This document shows positions 42,886-54,700 of a DNA stretch of 64,000 bases, in pieces (position 1 is the stretch's first letter; every line of letters starts with the position of its first letter). This stretch comes from Lepiota brunneoincarnata. Taxonomy: Eukaryota > Basidiomycota > Agaricomycetes > Agaricales > Agaricaceae. The stretch covers positions 1,302,001 through 1,366,000 of the forward strand of contig JAEBUN010000009.1 in assembly GCA_023014365.1 (NCBI GenBank), read 5' to 3'. The translations under genes were made by a program, and so were the position numbers. The notes under the pieces are model-generated. The model made no database searches. It saw only the letters and a list, made by a program, of their open reading frames with translations, and was not told where the DNA came from.

Positions 42886-44878
42886 TCACGACACTACAGC
42901 CGTCCACCGGTCTACGAATGCACCCAACTTGCGTTGCGCTCTTCTCCCTTCAATGGTCGTCTCGACTTTCCTAAACCACATGTCAGTCGGTTCGAGTAAA
43001 CAACGGGACACGATTCAGGGCAGACCTTAGTCAGTCTCTCCGTCTCTCCACTTAGTTTCTGTGCCACTGTCTCTGCCTCGTTCATCAAGCTCATGAGGTT
43101 AGGAGAATAAGCAAAGGGAGGGGAGGTATTGAGCGGAGAACGGGCGTATATCGCATCAAGGAACGGGGCATGCGATGCATTCCTGGATGATCAAGTGTAA
43201 GTAAACGACGGTCATGAAGTAAAAGGGGCAACACTTGCAAGTTATCCAGAACATTGAATAATTCTCCATCTCTGGAAACAAGTTCAGACTCCTGCCTCGC
43301 GAGCCTTTGTTTCCTATCCTCATGACTTTGGAGTTCTCGTATAGTGTCTTCCTCGTTGAGGATGACAAGCGGAGGTGCGCTGACCTCCCTCAAGTGGGCG
43401 TTGTCCATCATCACCTTTGCCGGCCCCTCGTTAACGGAAGGAAGGGGCTGTTTGGTGTCTTGGGGAGAAGCCTGGATCTGGTCAAGAACTTCCAACTGCA
43501 CTTTCCATTTCTTCTCCGAGAACACCGCACATAACCTCTGCCTCTTGAACAAGCCCCCCTTCCAGAGACAAGGCTGAGAAGAGCTGATCAAGGGGACGTC
43601 ACAAGCGCATATTGCATTCCGGATATGGCCTGTAGGGAGCAGAATTAATCACGAGTATAAAAGGGGAGGAGGAGGGGAAGTTGACGTACATTATCCAAAA
43701 GGCTACTCCGGGCATTCAAGTACGCATGTTGATCCCTCGCAAAAGCATGTTCAATTTCAGGCGCGCGGGTCAGGCAGGGTTTGTATGGACAAGTCCATTT
43801 CGTCGATTCTCTGGTCTTGGGCCCAGCGGATGACGTCAGAAGGCTCCTTCTCTTCGGACATGCTGGCAACTCCCATACGATCACAAAGATCATTTAGCTC
43901 TGAGACGTAGGCCTGGTGTAACCTTGCGTCCCTTACGCTTTCTGGAAGGTCCTCCCATTTGACATCAGGGGAATATCGTTGGAAGAGGACTTCGAGTTCC
44001 CCTGCACTCAGTTCTGCGTCCTCTCTTGAGAGTTCGGAAGCTGGAGTCGAGGAGTTGGAGGTATTGAGTGAAGTCAGTGGTAAAATCCGTGTAGGACTGG
44101 GTGACCGCAGCCAAGGTTGCTGTGTCTGAATTAGGGTGGTTAGTATATAAAGGGGAAGAGGACTGTAGGGCTTACATTCATCGAAGAGGGTGCTGTCAGG
44201 GGCAAGGGTGGAAAGCAGTGAATATCCTGCGTGGGTGGCGTCTGCGATTGAGCCAGTCCATTTGCATGGAGAGTTCGTCTATGCAAGTCATGGTATCCTT
44301 ATTTGTCGACTGGAGGCGAGCAAGAGTGTCTTTAAGCGACTTGATGTTCCGACTCGTGTAGTGCGATGCCTTTCTGTTGTTAAAGTGAGTTTTGGGGTGA
44401 GAGCGAGGCAGGGAGCGGACCTACTTGATCTGCCGTGTTCTGGTGTTTAACAGCTCGGCCTCGTCTTCTAAAATTTGGATCTCCGAGCGCAGGTAGTCTG
44501 CTTGACGCCTATGGGAGACAGTCGGTTGAGAGGTAGGGTGGAAGTGCTGGGGGGGCGGTATGTACTCAAGCTCGGAAGGCAGTCGGTAGCTGGTGAGGTG
44601 TGAAGTAGAGCGAGGTTTCGCTGGGTGGCTGATGGCTCTGAGACTTGGGGGGGGAGTGGCTGTCAGAGTCAAAACAGCACCAGGAATTAAGTGACAACGC
44701 ACACGGAAAGTTCTTTGTGTTCTAAAGCGATATTCCTTAGTGCAGCGCGTCCATCAGTGATGCACAGCTGCTGCGTGATCAGATCCAATAGATGATCTGG
44801 GAGAGAGCTATTGTTCTCGAGTGGGAGCTTCGCGCCACCCAGGCTCTCAACGATAGCCGTCACCCTGTCTGCTGCCAT
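42886..44878 (-). CDS. Coiled-coil protein of unknown family
   Basis: I do not recognise the family; the arrangement of short coiled coils recalls spindle or augmin-type subunits but that is only a guess. It starts at 44878 (MAADRVTAIVESLGGAKL; an ATG at 44911 is also open). Heptad-rich segments are HRRQADYLRSEIQILEDEAE, IKSLKDTLARLQSTNKD, TFDFTQYLQ-like, EHAFARDQHAYLNARSSLLD and REVSAPPLVILNEEDTIREL; a conserved-looking block is GELEVLFQRYSPDVKWEDLP. The end is VETTIEGRRAQRKLGAFVDR, stop TGA at 42886-42888. A frame slip near 44260 separates MQMDWL from IADATHAGYSLLSTLAPD. Multiple short introns; exact borders are only partly fixed. Confidence 0.65.
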
Positions 44879-44909
44879 TAGGATTGGAATTGAAAAATGT
44901 CGTAAAATC

Positions 44910-46517
44910 ATGTCTGAAATTGATCCTGTTGATCATGTGACCGTAAACGACACGCGAGCCCACTTCAACACTGCCATTGTTCACCTCAAGGCTCAAATGG
45001 CCTCCTTCTCCGCTCTCCTGGGTCTTGTGGGCTGGACAATCGTTCCAGACCTCGCAACACGCCAAGTATTGGCCTTTTTTCACCGCACCTTGGCCGCGAG
45101 ATTCCCTACTTTCACCCCACCTGTCCCCGGAACACCCGCATATCGCAAGCACTATGCCTACACCTTTGCTTCCGTCGTCCTCGGTTATCTCTTCTATAAC
45201 ATGGTCCAGTCTGCTCGTGCACTTCCACCCAACTTTTACGAAATTCTTGGAGTAGTCCCCGGATGTAGATGAAAATGGTCTGAAAACTGCGTTCCGCCAC
45301 TTTGCAAAGAAAAACCACCCAGATAGGCCCGAGATTGGCCAGGAAGGAGCCCAGCTGTTCATGATGGTCAGGGAGGTATTCGAGGCCCTGAAGAATCCCG
45401 TCGTCAGATTCGCTTATGATCGGTGAGCCTTTGTGCTTCTCCTTTGTTCTTTGGCTGCTCAAAATTCAAACTCTTAGGTTCGGACCCTCCGTCCTCAGCT
45501 GGAAAACCTGCTCCACACAACGCGAGTTTTTGCACCAAGGTATCCTCCAAGCCTCTGGATACCACATCGTCACGGGCGCCGCCCTTCTCTTCTGGTCTAC
45601 CATCGGTAAACCAAGCCCTGTCTCCTTCGTACGTTTCTTCCAAACCACTTAACTCCCACCACCACCAACTAACCTTTTCCTCTAGTGGCGCTACCTCCTC
45701 TTCTCGTTCTTCCTCACTTCAGAACTCGCCCTTATCCTCGCCCCATCCTCATCTAAACCCTCATACATCCTTGCCTACTTTTTCCCAAACCGAATAACCT
45801 ATCAACAAATCCTCTTCCTGCACCAACTCTTCCTCTTCTTCAGCGTCGCTCTCAGTCGCGTCGCACCTCTCTTTTCAACCCCCGAAGATGACCCTCGATT
45901 GGAAAAGGCCATTCTGGAAAAGACACAACTCCTAGCCAGCGCCGCAGATCGCGAAGGTGCGTTTTTTAAAAAAAGAAATTCCTCTCACCATGTACTTATC
46001 CAATAACGTAGCCTCTATTATCCTCCACGCCGACCTCAATTCCATTTCCCCCGACACCAAGTCCCCTGCCACCGGGGGCCGCGCGACCCTCCCACTTATC
46101 ACGCCCCTACCTCCCACCGAAACCGCCTCTGTCATGCGGTCCCTCCTTTCCAAGATGCGAAATCTCATTATCGAGCACAACTTGAAAAAGGACGCTGGTC
46201 CTCTTCGTAGCGCGTGGGAAGCGGCTGTCCGCCGCGGTAAGGCACACTCCTGTGATGCTGACGGAGGCGCCCATGCAGAAACGCACAGTCCCGTTCGGGA
46301 AAAGAATTTCTGGGAGGCTGCAATGGATCCTTCTGGGTCTGCTGTCATTGATGGCAGTGCGTATTATGTCGTCGATGAAAAGCCAACCACAAAAGAGAAC
46401 GAGACCAAGACTGGCGAGCCGCTCCCTTCTCCGCGTCCTTCGCCTCCTCCAGCCTCCCCCCAGAAGCGTAGTTTGAGCCCGGGCAAGGAAACATCGAGGG
46501 AACTTTTGGTCGACTGA
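44910..46517 (+). CDS. Membrane-anchored J-domain (DnaJ-like) protein
   Basis: Hsp70 co-chaperone with membrane segments before and after the J domain, probably in the ER or mitochondrial membrane. It starts MSEIDPVDHVTVND; a hydrophobic stretch (AQMASFSALLGLVGWTIV) and a second one (YTFASVVLGYLFYNMV) come first. The J domain follows with NFYEILGV, KTAFRHFAKKNHPDRPE containing the HPD triad, and EALKNPVVRFAYDRFG. Later spans are VTGAALLFWSTIG, YLLFSFFLTSELALILA and LFLHQLFLFFSVALS. The tail is Pro/Ser-rich. Introns after RFAYD (45421), after SPVSF and after AADRE are GT-AG and in phase. One G appears extra near 45255 (GGA GTA-G-TCC CCG GAT). Stop TGA at 46515-46517. Confidence 0.88.
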
Positions 46518-46596
46518 TCATCCGTCTCGTAGGAATGGTATCTACGACTGCTATGTCTTTGAAAAATATATGATTGCTTAATCTTACAATTTCCTT

Positions 46597-49500
46597 TCAC
46601 GATATATTCCTAACCTCCACTCCCGCCACGCTTGAATACACAATCAATCGAAACTCCGCTTGGACACCCGGACTATAAGTCGACGGAACAATTTCATACT
46701 TGCCCCTGGCAAGCGTTACCAGTGGTGTCACTACTCCAGCCAGAGCGTCGTCATAAGCCCCTGAAGTAACGACGGGGCCCCGTTTGCCTTGTTGAGGACT
46801 CATCTGTGAATTGATACCAGTACGTGAGGTCGACCCCGTGCTCATCGTAGATGTAGGGATAGAAAATAGCTGCGTTAAGAGCGGTAGAAGTAACTTTTGT
46901 CGGTTTGACGAGTTGCAGCCGGACCCTGAACAACGGCCCAAAAGGAATTATCATGAACCCGAAATCGATCGAACACCATGAACGCACCTGATCTGCGCGG
47001 ACATGGGTACCTCAAGTTCAAACCTCGGGTTCCTGGAGTATCTCTGAAAACTCGGCCCACCTGCGGCCGTTGTTGCATCCCAGGTGCCACGCACCACCTT
47101 GCTATACATCCCTGCCCCTTCCTGCGGTATAGCCTTGAGATCAAAGGGGGTCGAACACTCCACCTTAAGTGTATACGATCCCGCGTGGTGCGGCTCAAAG
47201 GCGGAAACAATAACTGTATAATCTCCGGCTGCCCCGTAATCGTGAGGTGAAAAATCAAATCAAAAGCGGAGTGCAGGTCGCAGACGGATACCTACGTGTC
47301 AGATCTTTTGTGACTTGCGCGAGTCCATACGTGTATGCTCCTGAGCTGGCTGCCACCTCCCGTTCCGCTAACCTTCAAGTTTCCCCGCTCTCAGCCCCGA
47401 AGACTGCCTTCGGCGGGTAATAGAATACATACTCGTGTTTCCGATCGCCCTGAGACCAGACGACGACCACGTTGGCAGGTACGTCTTTTCCTATCCTCAA
47501 CACCAGCATCATTTTGGACTTTTTAGAAGAGATTCCCGGCTGCAATCGTAGCGGCTCCCTTAGGGGGATATACCCGAAGATGGTACTGAGGATTCACCAT
47601 AAATGTCGGACAGGTACAGTTACCCCCGGCATTCTTGTTCGTCAGGGTCCCTTCCACCTGGACAGTATCAGAGTCTGTATATAAAGCTCAATTAGTACAG
47701 ACATACTTTGGTTGCGAACGGTGGTGGTGGCATTGTTTCATCCCAAGATATTCCTATTTGCTTTGACGCATATGCGGTCACTGTGAATCCAACCTCCGAC
47801 GCGTCGCCTTCGTATGAAGCCATAATAGCGAGTGCACCGGAACGATGTGATGGTGGTACTCTGCTTCTCACCAACACATGGGTACTATTCGTGTAAGTTC
47901 CCTCGGCGGAAACGGCATGCTGTTGCGCGCCCTTCGACGCTGCAGAAAGCAAGAGGTCATCCTCAATCTCAGCACGGAGGCAGATAAAGTCGCTTGTTCT
48001 GCGTGTATCGCTGATGTGACGAGTAAGTAGAATCCATACCTCCTCCTCGGTTCGAGTATTAACATTGACAAAATTGATGCGGATGCTGTGATTTGCATCT
48101 AATGCCACAGTCAAGAAGAGTAAGGTCTAGAACCTTGTAATGACTTACCTTCGTCCTCCCGACTTCCTCGTTTCCACATACTGATGGTGAAAGGGTGAAG
48201 ATGACTGGGGCAAGGCTATGAGTTCTGGTAATTGGCTTACCCGTGAAAAGTAATCTCGCGTGCCCATATCTGTGGATTCCAGCTCAAGTAGATACCGTCG
48301 AATATATAGACAGCCTCCGACCAGGGTATTTGGAGAACCCCTGCAACACAGCGATTCAGAACACAGCTATATCAGTAGTGGCTGTGCCAAACCTACTGGA
48401 AGATTGTTCGTCTTCAGGCCTCACCCAGGGATCAAGTACAGTAAGCAGACGGTCTTCTTCATCTTCCACGATATCTATCAAATAAGGGTTTTAGTTCATC
48501 TTGGAACCAGCCCTGGTGTTGGTTCATTTTACCTATGACGGCGTAGCTGTGGGAATCGAGTAAAGGGATGTCTCGCCACTGTATTCCGCGCCGGGGTCCA
48601 GTGCCCAGAGTAACAACGCATTTCCCTGCCAGAGCCCATCAGAGAACCGCACAATCACAGGCACTATGGCGGGCTTACCGGTTTTGAAGCCGTCCAAGAG
48701 ACGTTCCCATGTCTTCTCCCGTTCAAAGGATGAGCTGCACATATATTAGGGTTATCCATTTTAAGTAGGCTGATGAATTCATACCATTTTGTCTCTACTT
48801 GTTCTGGGATCCAGCCAGCAATTGCACTGAGCCGATGAGCCGGATGTTGATGAATTTCTAGTCGGAACTTACTGTAGATCTATACTAGAGTTACTAGGAA
48901 TGACAGTGGATTACCACGATTTGAGGGGAGCCCTGATCACACTTACGACCCGGGAAAATCATAGCCGCCCATGAACTTCATATACTGGGACATGAAATGG
49001 TTTATTCAGCGCCACCGCCTCCGAACGAACAGCCACGTACGCTTTTCTCAAGAAGGCTGGGCCAGTACACCAACTGCCTCTCCTGTTTCCCGCCGTTCTG
49101 CCGGCAGGCAAACATGCACATGAGGCTTCCGTCGGATGGGTGGTAGGGCAGTGTATCATCTATGACTTTGGAGTACATCAGAGATGCATCCAGTTCTGCA
49201 TGCGGAACGGACCTATCTGGCAAGGAGTCAATTGAGACTACGCAGTAGAAGGGTAGAAACTGAACGAACTCGTCTCCATGCACCATTGATGAGCATCTTG
49301 ACATCGTATCGACTACTCTCGGGTATGTCGTGTCCATCCAGTGACAAAGTATCAACTCCCGAAGTTACCGTTACGCTACTTGCGTTATGCAAGGAGGATC
49401 GGGCGAGCTGCGACATTTTTTCAGGCTCGAACAACAGAAGTATACAAAATGAGGGCTCACGTCAGACCCAAATCGCCTTGAATGCTCAAGACACACAGAG

Positions 49501-50337
49501 ATGGATGCACAAACTGAACAATCCGTCACTATATGCTGTAAAATTTCTTGGGGGAGGATCTTCTGTCCCCAGCAGCCTCGTCCGATCGAACGAAGTGATC
49601 CGGCCGACGCCAGACGGCAGATACGCGCTGCTGTTCTGGCGATAGTTGGGGTTGCCCATCTGGGTCACTGAGTTGCAATTAATTTGTACCCTGGAGGTGA
49701 AACAGGGGGAAGAATACGTACGTGTATTGAGTAGAACTCGGAGGCAGGTTGGGTGTGGGGGTTAGGTCGTCCCATAGAGGAAAGTTCAGGCCATTTATGC
49801 GGGCACCTCGTTTCAAGACATAATACTGCTCCGCTGTCTTTCATTGAGGGAGGAATATTTCGTTGAGTACAGCCAAGCGATGACTTCAGTGCCAAAAAAG
49901 CGGAACGAATGCGCACGTTTGGCAAAGTGGTTGATACCGATGGGCGTGAGTCTGACGTTCGCAGGATTTGAACTGCCAAGACCACCGGGATGGTGTGACG
50001 CCTTCATTACCTCCGCCTGGAGATTTCCCAGTCCCTTGAGTTTTCTGAGAGAATGCCTTGATTTTCTCGGCCCTCTCTAATGCCCTGTTCGCGCTGCTCC
50101 TCCACTTGGTGCGAACGACTTCGGATTGACGTGATGTTCTGCTTAGATGAAGAAAGGCTTCTGCCGCTTGAACATATAACTTGAAAGCTTCATCGTAACT
50201 TCTCGCGCGCTCGGCTTTGGTAGCTTTGGAGTAGGTGCTCTGACACGGAGCCTATGAGTCCGATGTTTGAGAAAGCGCTGGGGTAAGTATGGTACCTCAG
50301 CTATGCGAGCTTCAGAGTTGGGTTCTGATTTCAGCAT
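46597..50337 (-). CDS. RIM13: Calpain-like cysteine protease of the RIM13/PalB pH-signalling type
   Basis: Protease that activates the PacC/Rim101 transcription factor at alkaline pH on an ESCRT platform. It starts at 50337 (MLKSEPNSEARIAE) with an MIT domain (SYDEAFKLYVQAAEAFLHLS). Then come YYVLKRGARINGLNFPLWDD, DGQPQLSPEQQR, the nucleophile Cys in VTDCSVCASI (49518-49520), WPSLLEKAY, YMKFMGGYDFPG, the His in HSYAVI (48551-48549) and LLTVLDPWV (48433-48425), where the usual Asn of NPW is Asp. Two C2-like domains follow (VWILLTRHISDTRRTSDF, ISWDETMPPPPFA, KVVRGTWDATTAAGGPSF) to KYEIVPSTYSPGVQAEFRLI and the stop at 46597-46599. Frame slips occur, e.g. an extra G near 49577 before QKILPQEI. 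It converges with the J-protein gene, 79 bp apart. Confidence 0.87.
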
Positions 50338-51796
50338 TTTTCACGGCCCGTAGCGCGGCTGACGATAGCAGAACGAGATGGAATATGCGCATTCGCCATT
50401 CCTGAGATTACTGACCTGGAGAGGCATCTCTTCAATTGGGTATATTTGGATTAGACGGACTTGACAAACACAAGGCTTGAAGCTGTAGGTTTGACTTTTC
50501 CATGGTACATACCTTATTTTATTTTTTCTCTGCGGCGTAATACCTGACCCTGATGCCGGTTATGTACCAACTATTCATCAGGCGAATTTAGTCGAGGGAA
50601 TTTTGTTCTCAAATAGGATATGTAGGTACATCAAAAGATGGGTGCTCCAATGAGCACCCAAATCTCGTTTCGGCTCAAAGGGATGACGATGGTGCCGAAA
50701 CTCGAAATCGTGACTTTCTAAATCAAAACTCGAGAACTGGGCCTAAAAAAGGCGGGATATCCGTCTGGTGGGTCCGTCATGGCGCCAGCAAATCCTCATC
50801 ATAACAGGGGACAAACCTAGGTGTTATTTGTGTATACACAATTGTGGCGGAACTTAGGGTCATCGAACACCAGACAGTGACATATTCCTGACATTTGGGT
50901 ATCGGAAAATATAGTCGCTGAGCGCTGAAATGGAACGGACTGCGGCCCGACAGCTCTGGAAGACCTGCAAGTCATAGACAACGAAGAAGGGATCGGTGAC
51001 TGTGCGATTAGTCGACGCTCCTGTTTGTGGGGAACAAGAGGAACTAAAGAGCGAGCCAAGTCCCCCAAGACATCAGCCGCGCCGGTCATGGTCGCCAAGC
51101 CGGCTGGTGGGGGAAAACGAATGATTTATGCAAACCCAATCCCACCTTATTTCGGGTGCTGTGAACGGCCTTTATCCGGTTCGGCGAAGCAGAAGTTGAA
51201 GGACCGTTGTTCGCTTTAGCAGGATCTGGGGACACAATATTTCTCGAGCTGTCAAACCTTGGTTTGCCGCCAAAAGGTTCTGTAAGGATGGGGCGGTGGT
51301 ACTGGGCGGTGGAACATCAAACTCATTTCCGTGGGTTGGGTGAGCTCTTCACGTCTGCCCTGAATTTAATGTTGGTGATTAAGCGATAATGCGTATCGAT
51401 GGCAAGGATGCCGGGGCTAGTGTGAAAATGCATTGTGTCATTTCATGAAAAAAATTTGACAATGGGCTGTACGGCAGAGGGCAGGAGGACGACTCGAGCC
51501 TCTGTGCCAACACGCAGACTAAGATTGTATGTGTACAGCTGGGGTGTAATTTGCCCTGGCACGAGCACGTACACAGCAGCCAGCAGCAGCTTCAAGTACC
51601 AGGAACCATGCAGGCCAGCGTTGTGGCAAGGCACAAACCGAGCCAGACCAGTCAGGCACCGGCTGTCGAGTGCCTGGCGAACCAGCTTGTTTTGTATCTG
51701 TTGTGGGGATCTGTCCTTGGTTCCCTCAAACCGCCTCCTCCTCCCAAACCACCACCATCCCCTCCCCCCTCGTCGACGCCGATCCCGACGACGACG
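50338..51796. other. Divergent intergenic region
   Basis: 1.46 kb between the start codons of the calpain and the OPT transporter. It contains the promoters of both, a perfect 8-bp hairpin at 50640-50659, and no recognisable gene; a frame open upstream of the OPT ATG (51551-51796) is CAG-rich leader sequence. Confidence 0.5.
50640..50659. repeat. Perfect inverted repeat (8-bp stem, 4-nt loop)
   Basis: GGGTGCTC-CAAT-GAGCACCC, about 300 bp upstream of the calpain start codon. It could be a binding site for a dimeric regulator or chance. Confidence 0.6.
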
Positions 51797-54700
51797 ATGT
51801 CTGACGACTACAGCCGTCCGATGACAGCTAGGCCCACCACCGCTGCGGGTTCGTTTTCGGAGTACGACCTTGCTCACTCCCAGAACCCACACCACTACCC
51901 CGCCCAGTACGATATCGAGGAGGAGTACGAGGAGGAGAGTGAGGACGAGGACGTTTTTGCTTTCCTGCCACCTTCAACTGCGGAGCAGGAGCAGCAGAAC
52001 CAGCAGCGCCAGCTCAGCCACGATCCTAACGACCCCATTTTCTCCAATTACCCACCCCCAACCGCCGCGTCGCAGCAGCAGGAGCCTGTCGCCATTCCCT
52101 CTCCAACCTATAATCCATACGCTCCAGGCCGATCCCCTTATAGCCAGCTAGCCGCAGCGTCCTCGTCCTCGCACCAGTTTGGCTTTGACCCCCGCTATGG
52201 ATACCCAGCTACCCACAGTACAACTCAAACAACGGACAACTATCGAAACACCACAGGACAACCTCCCTCACATTATACCCTCCATCCTCCGCCCCAGAGT
52301 CCTCCTTCTACCGACTCCCACAATCAGAGTCATGACGACCCCTACCGAATGAAAAGACTCAACACCGCCCTTAGTTCGGCCGCTCCGCCGTCTACCGCCG
52401 ACTCAAACCCTTCCCGCCAAGTCCATGTCCCACTATCCTCCCCAACAACCAACGCTGAAATTGACCCCGACGCCGCTGAAAAGGCCACTGTCGACTGCGA
52501 CACTGATATTGAGAGTCTTCCACACAACTCTCATCAATATAGCCATCAGGGCAGAATCAGACATGGGAATCTGAATTCGGCTCCCTACTCGCAAGGACGC
52601 TCAATCAGGGGCACCACCGCTGGCACCACTGCCGCATCGGGCGTTGACACGATAAGCGTGGGTCCTAGTATGTTGGACGAAGATGACGCTGCGACAAGCA
52701 GAGAAGGGTCTATCAAGTAAGTTGTTCCATTTCGATTTCGTTTGGTTTTTATTATTATTCCTTCTACCCCCCCCCCCCCCCCCCCCTAACCATGTCCTCT
52801 TATTACCTCTCCCCATCGTCCTGCTCTCCTTCGCGTCATATTTATTGCTTACGCGTTGCGTCCTTCTGCTTCATTCACGCCAAACATCTTTTCTCTTTGC
52901 CGCTAATTAACGGCAATGTGAGTGCAATGGACAATCGTGATACCTCATTGTCCCTCGTCCATAATGTGGCCCTCTCCGGGTTTCATACTCGCTTTATCGA
53001 GCATACCTTCCTGGAGGGATGTGCAGGCGGAGATGGAGCGGGACAGCTGTCGTTGCTGGAGTCTTGTGGCTGGATCCCTAGTCAGGTGATGGCAGGGCTG
53101 TTGACAGCAACCTACATGAGGGCGTTCGAGATTCGCCGGTGGACATGCTCGAGACGCTGTCGGTCACCGCAGGATTCCGCTTGGGATCCTACGGCTGACC
53201 TTGGCCTCAAGGTCGAAGATTTTTACGTGCTTGTCGAGCATAGGTAGGATGATCAGCGCGAAGGCTGTGACCAACGAAGCGACACGTTTCATGAGAAGGG
53301 GAAGCCTCGGTGACGAGCAGAGTGGGAAGGCTAGATTGGGCTTGATTATTCGGGTCTAGGCGTCATGTCGATGTCAAAGGCCTCTCGTGGAGGTGGTCAT
53401 GACATCTTCCACTCATTTACTTTCTTTCCCATGCCGTTGGATTCTCATTTTCACGACCTTCCTTTCTGCCTTCTTCTGGGTTTATATTGCAGTGATGCGG
53501 CGGTACCCCTGCATTCTGCAATTGCAATGAACCCTCCTCTTGAAGACTCTATCCCTTCTCACACGCCTTTACCGACCATGACACTGACACGCACCTTTTC
53601 TTGTCATTCTAGGATGGAATTCGACTTTGACGCCATAGAGGAGGAAGATAGTCCATTCCCCGAAGTGAGAGCTTCCGTTTCGAACATCGATGATCCAGAC
53701 ATGCCCGCAATGACCCTTCGCATGTGGTTTGTGGGCTTGTTGTTGTGCATGTTGTCCAGGTTAGCCTTTCGGATCAGCTGCTTCTCATCTGGCATTCTAA
53801 TTGTCCACTGTCCAGTGCCTTGAACGTCTTCTTCAACTTCCGTTCCCCAGCACCCGCTGTCGTGCCACTTGCGCTACTCCTTATCTCGTATCCCTTTGGC
53901 AAATTCCTCGCGTTCACCCTCCCTATCAAAACATACCGTATCCCTCTACCGTACATTCCCAGCCGCTTCGTTCCCGGTTCACTTCCCCTATTCCTACTCC
54001 GCTTCCTCAGGCCGTCAACATACCCACACGCGCTCGAATTCTCGTTGAACCCTGGACCATGGAATATCAAAGAGCACGTATTGGTCTTTATCATGGCAAA
54101 CGTAGCTGTTGGTCCACCCTATGCTCTCAACGCGATCGTTGTGTCCGAAGTGTTCTACAATTTGGAGCTGGGATACTGGTTCGCCCTTGTCCTGGTTCTC
54201 GCGACACAGTTGACGGGCTTCGGTCTTGCGGGTTTGTGCCGTAGGTTCCTGGTTTGGCCAGCAAGTATGGTCTGGCCACAGAATCTTGTTGCCTGTACAC
54301 TCCTGAACACCTTACACGCGGAGGATGAAGACGATGGCATTGGAATGAGTCTCGCGGGCGGTGGCTCTGGAAAGGGAATGTCAAGATACAAGTTCTTCAT
54401 GATTGTCATGGTCGCGGCATTCTTTTTCTTCTTCCTTCCTGGTGAGCACCAACGAACCGCAAGGACAGTGAGCTAGTCGCTAACCAACCTCCCCTAACAG
54501 GCTATCTCTTTGAAGCGTTATCTGTGTTCTCTTTCATTTGCTGGGCGGCGCCAGACAATGTTCCTGTGAACCAACTATTCGGTGTACATTCGGGCCTAGG
54601 AATGAGTGTGTTAACCTTTGATTGGACGCAGATTAGTTGGATTGGAAGTCCTCTCATGGGTGAGTGCGAGCCATGATACCACTGTGAAGATGACCGCTAA

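Noticed and set aside
49955..49985. Minus-strand GCAGTTCAAATCCTGC, tRNA T-arm-like
   Set aside because: It lies inside the N-terminal coding part of the RIM13 gene and lacks the other arms.
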